Under the pieces are notes generated by a model. That model made no database searches. It saw nothing but the letters and a program-made list of their open reading frames with translations, and was not told the origin of the DNA. From Mucilaginibacter sp. OK283 (GTDB lineage: Bacteria; Bacteroidota; Bacteroidia; Sphingobacteriales; Sphingobacteriaceae), in NCBI RefSeq assembly GCF_900110415.1, contig NZ_FODR01000017.1, positions 1 through 64,000 on the forward strand: a DNA stretch of 64,000 bases, given 5' to 3'. This document shows positions 9,528-19,308 of this stretch, in pieces (position 1 is the stretch's first letter; every line of letters starts with the position of its first letter). The position numbers and the translations under genes are program-made.

Positions 9528-10571
9528 TTAAGCCACCACGCCAAATTTGTACACAATAACCTGGTGAAAAGCTTCGCCTGGGCCTAATGTTGCCGATGGA
9601 AAATGAGCATGATTGGGACTATCGGGATAATGCTGGCACTCCAGGCATAAACCATCAAAAGGTCTGTATGACCTTGAATAATTGCCGGGAATTTTGCTTT
9701 GAAGATAATCGCCGGTATACACAACTATTGATGGATAGGAGGTAGCTACCTCAACCCGGCGCCCCGAGGTGCTATCGATAAGCAGCGCGGCCGTTTTGAG
9801 GGTATGTTGGGCGTCGTTTTGCAGTACAAAGCAATGGTTATAACCGTTGATGGTATCGCCGCCGGCAATCATTTTCTCCCTTAAAACCTCCCCGTTTAAA
9901 ACCCTTTTACCGGCTGGTTTAACCAGGCCGGTTGGTACGTAGGTGGCATCTACATCCAGCATGTTTTCGGCATAAACCTTAAGGGTATGGTCAAAAATAG
10001 CACACTCCCCAGCAGATAGATTGAAGTATGCGTGATTGGTAAAACTGGCCACCGTTTGCTTGTCGGCTGTGGCCTGGTATTTGATTTTCAGTTCATTATC
10101 ATCAGTCCACTCATAAGTTACTACCAATTTAAGGTCTCCGGGGTAGCCGCCATCACCATCCTTACTCAGCAGGCTAAATGATACGCCGCTTTCGGTTATT
10201 TGATAATCAAACACCCGGGTATTAAAGCCGGTATTACCACCATGGTTGGAATTGTTACCATCATTAGCGTCCAGGTGATAAATTGTTTCGTCTAAAGTAA
10301 ATTCTGCCCCTCCAATCCTGTTGGCAAAACGACCTATGGTGGCACCTAAATAGCATTCGTCGGCAATATAATCCGGTAATGAATGGTAGCCCAATATCAC
10401 GTTTTCCAGGTTGCCCGCCTTATCCGGCACTACTGCCGATACCAGCGTTGCACCATAATTGGTAAGCTCCACATATGCCCCTGAACTATTTTCGAGCCTG
10501 AAAAAGTAAACCTTACAGCCAGCATGTTCGCCCCATTCCTGTTGCGATATCCTGTTTTGGCTTTTGATCAT
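9528..10571 (-). CDS. galM: Galactose mutarotase (aldose 1-epimerase)
   Basis: The enzyme interconverts alpha and beta anomers of galactose and related aldoses. The family signatures are present: GRFANRI near the N-terminus, NHGG (His110), TNHAYFNL (His180, the catalytic acid) and the LCLECQHYPDSPN segment with the catalytic base Glu311. There is no signal peptide, so it acts in the cytoplasm. The upstream TTG at 10595 gives eight extra residues; ATG 10571 is preferred. It follows the DUF5107 gene after about 216 bp that contain a 36-nt hairpin, so it may have its own control. With the alpha-galactosidase-like enzyme and the porter it points to galactoside use. Confidence 0.93.
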   Translation of the reverse strand: MIKSQNRISQQEWGEHAGCKVYFFRLENSSGAYVELTNYGATLVSAVVPDKAGNLENVILGYHSLPDYIADECYLGATIGRFANRIGGAEFTLDETIYHLDANDGNNSNHGGNTGFNTRVFDYQITESGVSFSLLSKDGDGGYPGDLKLVVTYEWTDDNELKIKYQATADKQTVASFTNHAYFNLSAGECAIFDHTLKVYAENMLDVDATYVPTGLVKPAGKRVLNGEVLREKMIAGGDTINGYNHCFVLQNDAQHTLKTAALLIDSTSGRRVEVATSYPSIVVYTGDYLQSKIPGNYSRSYRPFDGLCLECQHYPDSPNHAHFPSATLGPGEAFHQVIVYKFGVVA

Positions 10572-10626
10572 GATTTGGTTGGTATTATGGCTCAAGGTAA
10601 ATTATATTATTGTAATTATAACACCT

Positions 10627-10662
10627 ATTTAATTAAGCTAAAACTATTTAGCTTAATTAAAT
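10627..10662. promoter_or_regulatory. Perfect 16-bp inverted repeat upstream of galM
   Basis: ATTTAATTAAGCTAAA and its exact reverse complement flank a 4-base loop (ACTA). It sits 56 bp upstream of the galM start on the minus strand. A 36-nt near-palindrome of this quality is unlikely by chance. Candidate roles are a repressor operator, a leader hairpin, or a terminator for the preceding DUF5107 gene. There is no GC-rich core, so an operator or leader structure is favoured. Confidence 0.5.
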
Positions 10663-10707
10663 GACGCATAAGGGCAACACAGATATGCATTGCATTGTTT
10701 ATTTAGC

Positions 10708-10787
10708 CAGAAGTCTTAAGCTTTAAGTCCCAAATGCTACCTCGCATTTTTCAACCTAAAACTTAAGACTCCGGGCTTAAGACTAAA
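10708..10787. repeat. Interspersed AGTCTTAAG/CTTAAGACT repeat element
   Basis: This segment between galM and the DUF5107 gene holds several AGTCTTAAG and CTTAAGACT words in opposing orientation, plus AAATGC-TACCTC-GCATTT. Related words (TAAGTCG, CTTAAGTC, AACTTC) recur in the gaps near 48672-48700, 55271-55310 and 55530-55563. It looks like a degenerate intergenic repeat family and may fold as the 3' end of the DUF5107 transcript. Confidence 0.45.
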
Positions 10788-13700
10788 TTAATAGTTTGTC
10801 ACGTTCAATTGCTGTTTGGTCATCTCTAAATGAGCCTTTGCACCGGCATGGGCACTGTCGAGTTGCAGCACTTTGGTAAACAGGGTCAGTGCTGCATCAA
10901 ACTCGTGCAAACCCAGCATTCCTAATCCCTGTAAAAAGTAGGTGTGAATGGTGTTGCGCAGGTTTAAATCGTCGTCGAAAATGAGCAGGTTGGGGAGGGA
11001 TACGGCAAAGTAATCTATCTTCACCACATCACTTTCATGGGCTTTGCCATAGGCTATCAGCTTATCAAAAATCTGTTTGGCATGCTGCTGGTCGCCCAGT
11101 TTTTTCCAGCTTAGGCCCTGGTAAAAAATCTTATCGGGCTGCTGATCGTTATAAAATATGGCCGCCGACGGTTCATCCAAACCGATGGTCGACTGGGTAA
11201 AATAGTGTTTGGCGGCGTCAGCCTGGTTTAAACCTTCATAAGCACGGCCCAGCCAATAATCAATATCGTTTTCCTGTGTACCGTAAAGCTTGCCCTCACC
11301 TAAATTATGTGGGTAGCTTTTGGCCATGTTTAAATTGGCAACGGCTTTGTTAAAGTCGCCTTCGTCAATATACTGTTTAGCCAACTGCACCAGGCTAAAC
11401 ACGTATTGGCCCGATGCCTTGCCTTCGCCGCCCTCCCATGGGTGAAACTGCCGTTTCATCAATAAACCAAGTGCCTTATCGTACTCGCCCGACAGGTTAT
11501 AAAGCGTTACCCGCTCCAGGTAAACGTCGTCGCGTTGTTCGGCAACTTCAAGGTTATCTTCCAGCAACTTCAACCGTTTATCAACAGGATAGTTCAGCCT
11601 TTTATAAAGCTGATCCAGCTCCATTAATACGCGGGCATCTGTTTTATCCAGTTCAAAAGCCTTTTCAAAATAGTTTAAGGCTTTTTCGGCATTGTTTTGC
11701 TTGTTAAAATAGGCAATAGCCAAATTCCTGAACACCGTCGGAAATGTTTCGTCCAGCTTTGCTGCTTTTTCCCAGTTGCTTACGGCATCATCATACTGGC
11801 GTTTATCATAAAACAGGTTGCCTAAATAGTAAGGCGCTTTAGCATCAGCCGGGTTAAGCTCCATGGTGAGCTGAAGGATCTTCACCTCATCCAAACGGTT
11901 AGGAAAGCACAGGTAAGGGTCGGCTACGGCGGCTTTTTTAAACCATTTCTGGGCTTCGTCCTGTGCGCCGTTTTTATGGCAAAAATAGCCCAGGCTGTAA
12001 TAAACCATTGGGTTGTTGCCATTATCCTTCAACGCCAGTTGCAATAGCTCACCAGCCTCGGTATATAAACCGGCCGCAGCGTAATCAAGGGCGTATTCAA
12101 TATAGTTTTGATCATCGTTTCTTGACAGGGCTATCAGCTCATCCAGGCATTTGGCAACCATCTCGGCATTGCCTTCCAGCTTATAAAGCTCAATTTTTTC
12201 AAAAATAACCCCAAGGTTAAAGCCATCCCTTTCAAGCGCCACACTGGCCACATTTTGTGCTTTATCCAGCTGTTTCAGGTTGCGCAGGGCAGCCATTTTT
12301 ATCACATAGGCCTTGCTGTTATTGGCGTTTCTATCCAGCGACTGGTTGATATGATCTAAAGCCAATGCAAAGTGACCGCGGGCGATATCTGTTTTGGCCA
12401 CCTCAAAAAATCCGGTATCTTTCCAGGCATTGCTCCAGGTTGATTTATAAAAAAACGTATAAGCTTCATCGGCCCTGCCTAAATATTTTAAGCATAAGCC
12501 CAGGTTGTAATAAGGCTCGCTATCATATGGGTTAGGGTTGCGTTGAATGCTGGTTTCCACAGCCTGCCTTAAAAAGGGCTCGGCTTTGGCAAACTGACCT
12601 TTGCGGATATACCATTTACCCAAAGCGTTGTTGTTGCGGATATCGGTTGGTTCGCGGCGAAGGGCTTCTTCATAGTAAGGTACGGGGCTATAGGTAGCAT
12701 GACGGTATTGCTCCAGGTGCTGCGCGGTTAAAAACAATTGCTCCACGCTTTCCACATTGGCAGGTTCCAAAGCGGGTTTGGCCGGGATAGGCATTTCGTT
12801 CTTTTTGTTTTTGGCCGGCTCGTACCGTAGTACTTCCTGGTCACTGCTATTGGTGATGATAAGCAGCAGCGCATTCTCGTCCAAACCTGCAGCTACCGTC
12901 AATTCCTGTACAAAAACAACTTCAGGCACAATTGTACCGGTGTGTGCAAACAGCTCTTCGCCGTTATAGCTAAGGTTGATATGCAGGTTTGTTTGGGCCG
13001 ATGTTACCTGCACTTTGATGGTTACCTTATCCCCATTTTTGCTTAAAGCTAACAGGATATCCTTAGATGCGTTTTTTACCATGCCTAACTCGCGGTAGGG
13101 TAAAAAATACTGGGTAAAAGTTTTTTCTTCGTAAGGCATCAGCCAGCTAAAATCGGGCTGATTATCGGTAAATACGCCCGTCATCAGCTCGATATATGGG
13201 CCATCCTCGTCGGTGAGGTTCCTGTCCCAGGCCTGGCCAAAATCGCTGTGGCCCCAGGTCCATTGTTTTTTGCCGGGCGATACATGGTGATTGGCTACGT
13301 GCAGTAAACCGGCTTCGCTATCATGCTCATAGCCGCCCACAAAATCATAATCAGAGTTAATGGCCATGTACGATGTGGGTACCGGGATGTTTTTATACAT
13401 CGAGATATCGGTACCGGGCGAATAATCAACCTTGTAGTAAGTACCTGTAGCTATCGGAAAATCGGATACATCGCGCTTACCGTGGTCAAAAACAGCGTTC
13501 ACATCCGGCGGAAATACCGATTGGTAATAATCATTCACCTTAACTGCCGGGTTTGCCCACCATAAAAAGGTTTGCGGCAGCGCCGATCGGTTAAAAAGTT
13601 TCGCTTTTATTTCGATATATGCCGTATCGGGATGCAGGGTAAAACCCGCCATGCCTTTGGTGTGGAACATACGCTCCACCTCGTTTACCCAAACGGTTTT

Positions 13701-14132
13701 GCTGCCATCGGCATGCTCTTCCAGCTTGTAATCAACCGGATCAAAGGTGCTTGGCCTGTGGTGCTGCGGCCAGTTAAATTCGATACCGCCCGAAATCCAG
13801 GGACCGGTTAAACCAACCAATGCAGGCTTAATTACCTGATTATGGTAAATAAAATGGCGTTGCTTCACCTTATCAAAAGCTGTTTGAATGCGGCCGCCTA
13901 ACTGAGGCAAAATCATCACCTTCAGGTATTTATTCTCCAGGAACAGGCCTGTGTATTCCTTCTCTTCTTTTTCATCGGCAATTTTCTCAATCACCGGGTT
14001 TGGATAAACCACCCCGCTGCTGCCCTGGTAAACCCGTTTTTCAAAAAACATGGGGTTTTTATCGGGCTTGCCAACACCATAAGTGGGGATAATTACTTGC
14101 TCTTCCCAAACGGAAACAGTTGAACTTTGCAT
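10788..14132 (-). CDS. DUF5107 domain protein with C-terminal TPR array
   Basis: The 1114-residue protein has no signal peptide and is probably cytoplasmic. Residues about 1-360 match the DUF5107 type, a beta-sandwich reminiscent of mutarotase-like folds (ILPQLGGRIQTAFDK; WISGGIEFNWPQHHRPSTFDP). The rest, from about 470 on, is a long series of TPR-like helix pairs (YYNLGLCLKYLGRADEAY, APYYLGNLFYDKRQYDDAV, AEKALNYFEKAFELD). It starts 15 bp after the MFS porter stop, so the two are almost certainly co-transcribed. Its place between an alpha-galactosidase-like enzyme/porter and mutarotase suggests sugar recognition or processing, but no activity is established here. The size and TPR fusion are notable. 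Confidence 0.85.
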   Translation of the reverse strand: MQSSTVSVWEEQVIIPTYGVGKPDKNPMFFEKRVYQGSSGVVYPNPVIEKIADEKEEKEYTGLFLENKYLKVMILPQLGGRIQTAFDKVKQRHFIYHNQVIKPALVGLTGPWISGGIEFNWPQHHRPSTFDPVDYKLEEHADGSKTVWVNEVERMFHTKGMAGFTLHPDTAYIEIKAKLFNRSALPQTFLWWANPAVKVNDYYQSVFPPDVNAVFDHGKRDVSDFPIATGTYYKVDYSPGTDISMYKNIPVPTSYMAINSDYDFVGGYEHDSEAGLLHVANHHVSPGKKQWTWGHSDFGQAWDRNLTDEDGPYIELMTGVFTDNQPDFSWLMPYEEKTFTQYFLPYRELGMVKNASKDILLALSKNGDKVTIKVQVTSAQTNLHINLSYNGEELFAHTGTIVPEVVFVQELTVAAGLDENALLLIITNSSDQEVLRYEPAKNKKNEMPIPAKPALEPANVESVEQLFLTAQHLEQYRHATYSPVPYYEEALRREPTDIRNNNALGKWYIRKGQFAKAEPFLRQAVETSIQRNPNPYDSEPYYNLGLCLKYLGRADEAYTFFYKSTWSNAWKDTGFFEVAKTDIARGHFALALDHINQSLDRNANNSKAYVIKMAALRNLKQLDKAQNVASVALERDGFNLGVIFEKIELYKLEGNAEMVAKCLDELIALSRNDDQNYIEYALDYAAAGLYTEAGELLQLALKDNGNNPMVYYSLGYFCHKNGAQDEAQKWFKKAAVADPYLCFPNRLDEVKILQLTMELNPADAKAPYYLGNLFYDKRQYDDAVSNWEKAAKLDETFPTVFRNLAIAYFNKQNNAEKALNYFEKAFELDKTDARVLMELDQLYKRLNYPVDKRLKLLEDNLEVAEQRDDVYLERVTLYNLSGEYDKALGLLMKRQFHPWEGGEGKASGQYVFSLVQLAKQYIDEGDFNKAVANLNMAKSYPHNLGEGKLYGTQENDIDYWLGRAYEGLNQADAAKHYFTQSTIGLDEPSAAIFYNDQQPDKIFYQGLSWKKLGDQQHAKQIFDKLIAYGKAHESDVVKIDYFAVSLPNLLIFDDDLNLRNTIHTYFLQGLGMLGLHEFDAALTLFTKVLQLDSAHAGAKAHLEMTKQQLNVTNY

Positions 14133-14147
14133 ACTATGTATTGTATT

Positions 14148-15491
14148 TTAATGTCTTATTAAATTGTCTTCTAACTCTTCTAAAGTTTGGCCTTTGGTTT
14201 CTTTCACTTTTGCTTTTACAAACAGGAAGCCCGCAAAGCAGATGCCCGCGTACAGGTAAAATGGCCCATATGCGCCTAATATTTTGGCCAGGATAGGGAA
14301 TGTAAATACCAGGATAAAGTAAGCCCCCCAAAGCGATACAATGGCTACCGATGATGCAACACCACGGATTTTATTGGGGAAGATCTCGGATATAAGCACC
14401 CAGGTAACCGGGGCCAGCGAAATAGCATAGGTACTGATGGCCAGCAATACAAATATAGATACCAGCCCCGCCGGGAAGTGATTTTGCAGCAGGAAGGCCA
14501 GTATAATGTACAATACAGATAAGCCCAGCGATCCCCAAAGCATCAGCGGACGGCGGCCCAGTTTATCAACCTGCCACATGGCTAATAAGGTAAATACCAG
14601 GTTCACTACGCCTATGGCCACGGTCTCGAACAATTGCCGGTTCAGGTTAGCGCCAACCGATTCAAATATGGTAGAAGTATAGTTAAACACCACGTTAATA
14701 CCGCAAAATTGCTGAAACACAGCCAGCGTAATACCCACCACCACAGCCGGGCGTACGGCTTTTTCAAACACCATAGCGTATGATTGTTTGGTTGCGCCAA
14801 TTAATGATTTTTCTACCGCTTTAAAGGTTGATTCGGCAAAATCAGGCGAGCCAATTTTGTTGAGGATAACCCTGGCTTTATCGGGCTGACCGGATTTCAT
14901 GAGCCATCTTGGGCTTTCGGGCAGCCAGGTAACACCTATCAAAAATATGGCAGATGGTACTGCACCCAGGCCAAACATCCAGCGCCATGAATCGGCACCG
15001 TGATCGGCCAGGAAGTAGTTGACCAGATTGGTCACCAATATGCCGATAACCACAGTAAGCTGATTTATAGCCACGTTTCGGCCGCGTACTTCGGCAGGCG
15101 AAACTTCGGCAATATACATGGGGCAAAGCATCGACGCCATGCCCACGCCTATCCCGGCGCCAAAACGCAGGATTAAAAAGTAAGTTAAGGATGCAGAAAA
15201 AGCAATCCCGATAGATGATACCGCGAAAATTAAGGCAGCGATAATAAGCCCTGGTTTACGGCCATATTTATCGGCTATGTTACCGGCCAGCAAACAGCCA
15301 ACTATGCAGCCTAAAGCCAGCGAACCGGTTAAAAAGCCCTCCCATACCGGTGTTAAGGCAAACTGGGTTCGCAGGAACGGCAGCGCGCCCGAAATTACCG
15401 CAAAATCGAACCCGAACAGGTACCCGCCCAGGGCCGAAATAAAGGAAATGCCAATAATATAACTACTGTTAAAGCTTTTTGAACTACTCAT
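14148..15491 (-). CDS. MFS sugar porter (sugar:H+ symporter family)
   Basis: This is a 447-residue, 12-helix inner-membrane transporter. Sugar-porter signatures are visible: GFDFAVISGA in helix 1, NIADKYGRKPG in loop 2-3, WLPESPRWL before the central loop, VDKLGRRPLML in loop 8-9, and WVLISEIFPNKIRG near helix 10. These mark the XylE/GalP/AraE group. It probably takes up the monosaccharide or short oligosaccharide freed in the periplasm. It lies 58 bp after the alpha-galactosidase-like gene and 15 bp before the DUF5107 gene, in one operon. Galactose or a galactoside is the likely cargo by context; the sequence does not fix it. Confidence 0.93.
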   Translation of the reverse strand: MSSSKSFNSSYIIGISFISALGGYLFGFDFAVISGALPFLRTQFALTPVWEGFLTGSLALGCIVGCLLAGNIADKYGRKPGLIIAALIFAVSSIGIAFSASLTYFLILRFGAGIGVGMASMLCPMYIAEVSPAEVRGRNVAINQLTVVIGILVTNLVNYFLADHGADSWRWMFGLGAVPSAIFLIGVTWLPESPRWLMKSGQPDKARVILNKIGSPDFAESTFKAVEKSLIGATKQSYAMVFEKAVRPAVVVGITLAVFQQFCGINVVFNYTSTIFESVGANLNRQLFETVAIGVVNLVFTLLAMWQVDKLGRRPLMLWGSLGLSVLYIILAFLLQNHFPAGLVSIFVLLAISTYAISLAPVTWVLISEIFPNKIRGVASSVAIVSLWGAYFILVFTFPILAKILGAYGPFYLYAGICFAGFLFVKAKVKETKGQTLEELEDNLIRH

Positions 15492-15549
15492 TTTTTAGGT
15501 TGGATATGGTTAACTGGTGGTGGCATAATATTACAGTTTATTTTTATCA

Positions 15550-17799
15550 TTAATTTACCGCTACTATTTTTACCAGCAGGGCATCGCCTGTGTTGGCGGC
15601 CATGCTAAATGTTTGGGCGTCAGCTTTTAATTCACCAATGGCCTTATCGGTCATAAAATCGCGGAATTCATATTGTTTATGCGCATCAAGGCCCAGGGCC
15701 TGCCTGCTAAACAATTGCTTAAAATCATTTTTAAGATCGAAATTGAATAAGGCCAGCATAGTGGTGTCGCCCGGCAGGTAAAATGATAGTTGTTGATCGA
15801 AACTTTCACCATCAGCCATTTTCAGGGGGATAAACGCTTTAGGATCGCTAAAGAATTTGGCGATGTTTTTATTGTTCAAAAATTCCTGTGCACGGTACGC
15901 GGCTATCGGGTTCCTGAAATCAGATCCATCGCCCAGAATACTGCCCATCACCATCATGGCATACAGGCGTACTTTTATTTCCTGCTCGTTCAGATCCGGG
16001 TTTTTCTGGAAGTTTTTCATGATGCTTACATCCAGGTTGGTATAAGGGAACAAAGTGCCCTGCACCCAGCCCATATGCGATCCTGTGGCTAACGATGCTT
16101 CGGTACTGCCCCAGTTAGGAAAACCTTTCTGGTCATCGCGCAGGTGCGAGTATACATCGGTAGATACAAACCGTGTGTGGGTATACTGATGCGGAAACAA
16201 CGGCGAGATAGCCTGGGTGATAAAAACATCTTTGCCCATAATTGAATCAACCAGGTGTCGCAAAGTTCTCATTCCATAATTGTAAGCCTGTATCCCGGTA
16301 CGAATCTTTGGATCGTAACGTTTGGTACTCTCCAGGGCGCCAGCCGTTAAAAAGTCTATCTTGATAAATTTGGCATTGATGGCTTTTGCCTTTTTCAGCT
16401 GCGAAATGATAGAAAGCCTGACCGCCGGATGCGTGGGATCCAGGGCATAAGCGCCCCAATCGCCATCTTTGTACATGATGGCCTTACCGTTTTTATCCTG
16501 TAAAAGCACATCCTCAAACATTACATCGGTACCTGGCAGCTTGTGCCCTTTTGTATCATTCTTCCAGCTCCACATGGCAAAAGGCGTAAAATAAAACCCC
16601 ATCTGCTGGCCGTTTTTTGCGCCATATTCTCCTATTGATTTTAAAACCTCGGTAGAATAGATGCCCTGGTCGTACGAGTCGATACTTAAAACTGGTTTGG
16701 AGTAAGCGCCAAAGTTGGGCATGGAGTGGATGAAATCCGAGATCTGGTTTACAGCAGGCGGCATCATCACCTTTTCGTAACCCAGCACACCTTCAACCCC
16801 AAAACTGTTCCAGTAAACAGGAGCTGGCCCCTCCCAGGTTTGCTTGCCATTGATGATGGAATTTACCCGCCCATAATCCTTAAAAGCCTTGTGCAGATCA
16901 TCCGATCCGCAGATATATACGGCGGCCGAGCTTACGGTTTGGCCAACCATGGTACCATGGTCGGCATGGTCATGCGTACCATCCAGGCCGCCATAACCCG
17001 ATTTAAGGGATGGATCATCCGGCGTCGCCACACCGCCAAAAACGTTTAATGAATCTACGTAGCCCAATTGGGTTCCGATTTGATAGGATAAACCTGTTTT
17101 CCAGAAATCGTGGCTTACACTACCTATTACCAGTCCCGAATTTTTAAGCTGATCATAAACCGCCAAAAACTCGTAGCTGATGCCTTTGCTTTTGGGCTCG
17201 TCGCCTTTCGGCCATCTCCGCTCTAAAGTTGGCGTCCAGTCGTCGTTATCAAACGGAACATCCAAAATGCGCGGCCCGGTACCGGGAATAAACAACTTGC
17301 CTTTATTGGCCGGCAGGATAGCTATCGGGCTGATATCCCGGGTTTCGATAGGTTTACCCTGGGATGTAGCACTTACATTAACAAGCGCATATTGCCTGCC
17401 CTGGTAAAGGGTAAAGGATTGTGTGATGCTGATGTTGTGTTTTGCATCGCTATGCTTAACAACAAGGCTTAAGCCTTTGCCTATATTATCGTTAACCTGC
17501 CGGGTTGTGCAGGCATGGTTAGCAAGATCGACGGTTGATAAATATCCTGAAGTTAAATCGCGCACGTAGGCTACCGTGTTATCCATATGCATACCGTTGG
17601 CAAACACATAGTTAATTGTGCCGGTAGTTTTATCGACGGTGATTTTTACCTGTGGGCTGCTAATAACGGTATTATCCGCACTTTTTTGGGGTTCCTGTGC
17701 ACTCAACATAGTCACAGATAGTATCAAAACAGTTATCAAGCCAGAGATTTTGATGAAGCTGATTTTATAATTACCTGGTGTTTTTTTAAAGTGCTGCAT
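15550..17799 (-). CDS. Probable alpha-galactosidase, clan GH-D (GH27/GH36-like)
   Basis: The secreted enzyme has a signal peptide ending near MLSAQEP. An N-terminal beta-sandwich (to about 330) precedes a TIM barrel with the NAKFIKIDFLTAG strand. Asp482 of KIDF fits the GH-D nucleophile, and Asp548 in FVSTDVYSHL is a candidate acid/base. A C-terminal beta domain ends the protein. The start was moved to ATG 17799, because the upstream frame to 17892 puts 31 unlikely residues before the signal. It leads an operon with porter, DUF5107 and mutarotase. Melibiase-type release of terminal alpha-galactose is the best guess; exact GH family and specificity are not certain. The name rests on motifs and context. 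Confidence 0.78.
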   Translation of the reverse strand: MQHFKKTPGNYKISFIKISGLITVLILSVTMLSAQEPQKSADNTVISSPQVKITVDKTTGTINYVFANGMHMDNTVAYVRDLTSGYLSTVDLANHACTTRQVNDNIGKGLSLVVKHSDAKHNISITQSFTLYQGRQYALVNVSATSQGKPIETRDISPIAILPANKGKLFIPGTGPRILDVPFDNDDWTPTLERRWPKGDEPKSKGISYEFLAVYDQLKNSGLVIGSVSHDFWKTGLSYQIGTQLGYVDSLNVFGGVATPDDPSLKSGYGGLDGTHDHADHGTMVGQTVSSAAVYICGSDDLHKAFKDYGRVNSIINGKQTWEGPAPVYWNSFGVEGVLGYEKVMMPPAVNQISDFIHSMPNFGAYSKPVLSIDSYDQGIYSTEVLKSIGEYGAKNGQQMGFYFTPFAMWSWKNDTKGHKLPGTDVMFEDVLLQDKNGKAIMYKDGDWGAYALDPTHPAVRLSIISQLKKAKAINAKFIKIDFLTAGALESTKRYDPKIRTGIQAYNYGMRTLRHLVDSIMGKDVFITQAISPLFPHQYTHTRFVSTDVYSHLRDDQKGFPNWGSTEASLATGSHMGWVQGTLFPYTNLDVSIMKNFQKNPDLNEQEIKVRLYAMMVMGSILGDGSDFRNPIAAYRAQEFLNNKNIAKFFSDPKAFIPLKMADGESFDQQLSFYLPGDTTMLALFNFDLKNDFKQLFSRQALGLDAHKQYEFRDFMTDKAIGELKADAQTFSMAANTGDALLVKIVAVN

Positions 17800-18180
17800 T
17801 GGTGTTGTTATAGTTTTTGTTATCGGCAATAGCTTGGTCAAATCTGCTGCATCGTGTTTGTCGGTACACTTAATTCCTGTTGTTGTCAGCAATAAACACC
17901 GGACCTTAACACACTAATATTTCCGGCTCATCTCTTTTATGGAAATAATTAAGAAGCATTTGCTATTGTTGGTATTGCTAATTGGTTACGATGTAAATGT
18001 CATGGATAAAACAGGATAAAAGAATAGTTAATATTACGGAAATGATGGACTTTATTACGCTGCGCCAATTTCAATTATTTTTATTTTTTACCAATGTTTT
18101 GATATTTTTTGTGAATGTTTGTATACGAAGATCAATTAGTTAATACCGAGAACTGATTACAACGGTGTCCAATCAAAAAA
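17800..18180. promoter_or_regulatory. Divergent promoter region, alpha-galactosidase operon and AraC gene
   Basis: This 381-bp AT-rich gap separates the minus-strand alpha-galactosidase-like operon from the plus-strand AraC regulator. No gene is supported in it. The divergent layout suggests that both promoters, and a site for the regulator, lie here. The segment near 18095-18135 (TTTTGATATTTTTTGTG) resembles a Bacteroidota -7 box with an extra T, but the match is not exact. Confidence 0.5.
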
Positions 18181-19089
18181 ATGACTAAAAGTACAGCTAT
18201 CAGGCGGCGGGACGGTTTTGAAGGGCAAAAGCTTATTGTGCTGCCCAAAAAGATCATTACCAACTTTTTAAGTAAGGATTTAGTTACCAAACAAATCTAC
18301 ATTACCGATATCGGCTATTACCCTAAAGCCCGGCACCATTACGCCGAGCGCCCCAACGGCATTAACCAGCATATAATAATTTATTGTACCGAAGGCTACG
18401 GCTGGTTGGAGATCAACAAGAAAAAGGTGGAGGTTTCGCCATCGCAATTTATTGCCATACCTGCCAACACCCCGCATAAGTACGCCGCTAACATGGATAA
18501 ACCATGGACGATATACTGGATTCACTTCAAAGGCGAGATAGCATCTTTCATAGTAGAACTGATCCTGAAAAACTCAGAGAATTACAAGCCATACCTGTCT
18601 TTTAACGAAGACCGGATAAAACTGTTTGAAGACATTTGTTTTAACCTGGAGAAAGGCTATAGCAGCGATGCGCTGCGTTATGTAAATATGATATTCTCGC
18701 ATTTCCTATCCTCGCTTATTTACGAGGATAAGTTTAACCATGTTGACGACAAACCTGCCGATAACGATATAGTTGAGAAAACCATTCATTACATGCAAGA
18801 TCATGTTAATACCATGATAAGGCTTGATGACCTAAGCAGCTTTGCCAAGTTATCCACTTCGCATTTTTCGGCCATTTTCCGGGCAAAAACGGGTTACTCG
18901 CCCATCGAGTATTTTAACCAGCTAAAAGTTCAAAAAGCCTGTCAGTACATCTCGTTTACAGCTATGTCTATCAAAAACATTGCCCTGACTTTGGGTGTGG
19001 AAGATCAATATTATTTCTCAAGGATGTTTACCAAACTGATGGGCACTTCTCCCAATGAGTACAGGAAGAAGGTAAAAGCGAGTAGTTGA
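18181..19089 (+). CDS. AraC-family transcriptional regulator, cupin sensor
   Basis: The 302-residue protein has an N-terminal AraC/cupin sugar-sensing domain (about 35-150, with PNGINQHIIIYCTEGYGWLE and PANTPHKY) and a C-terminal double HTH (about 205-300). The second helix pair contains IKNIALTLGVEDQYYFSRMF and the closing MGTSPNEYRKK motif. It is divergent from the alpha-galactosidase-like operon and upstream of the twin SusCD operon, so either could be its target. The direct repeat at 19446-19480 has the 21-bp phasing that AraC-type proteins use. No membrane segment or receiver domain is present, so it probably senses a cytoplasmic sugar. Confidence 0.92.
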   Translation: MTKSTAIRRRDGFEGQKLIVLPKKIITNFLSKDLVTKQIYITDIGYYPKARHHYAERPNGINQHIIIYCTEGYGWLEINKKKVEVSPSQFIAIPANTPHKYAANMDKPWTIYWIHFKGEIASFIVELILKNSENYKPYLSFNEDRIKLFEDICFNLEKGYSSDALRYVNMIFSHFLSSLIYEDKFNHVDDKPADNDIVEKTIHYMQDHVNTMIRLDDLSSFAKLSTSHFSAIFRAKTGYSPIEYFNQLKVQKACQYISFTAMSIKNIALTLGVEDQYYFSRMFTKLMGTSPNEYRKKVKASS

Positions 19090-19308
19090 AGGGGGAATCC
19101 TAAACTCTGATGGAAAAATTTAAGTATAAATGTTACGTTACGATGAGCCGGCAGATGGCTTTTTAACTGTAGAAAAAGCGGGGCGCTCGTTTGCCGGATT
19201 GACCTGCCCGATGGCAATTACAATTATTACAGCTTTGAGTAAATCAAACAGTGGAGTTTTCTGAATATAACAGGTAAAAATTTTATTTACTATAAACGCT
19301 ATGTAGCG

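Noticed and set aside
15277..15462. Opposite-strand frames inside the porter and other large genes
   Set aside because: They overlap well-supported genes completely and show no domain or start context; they reflect GC-rich third positions.
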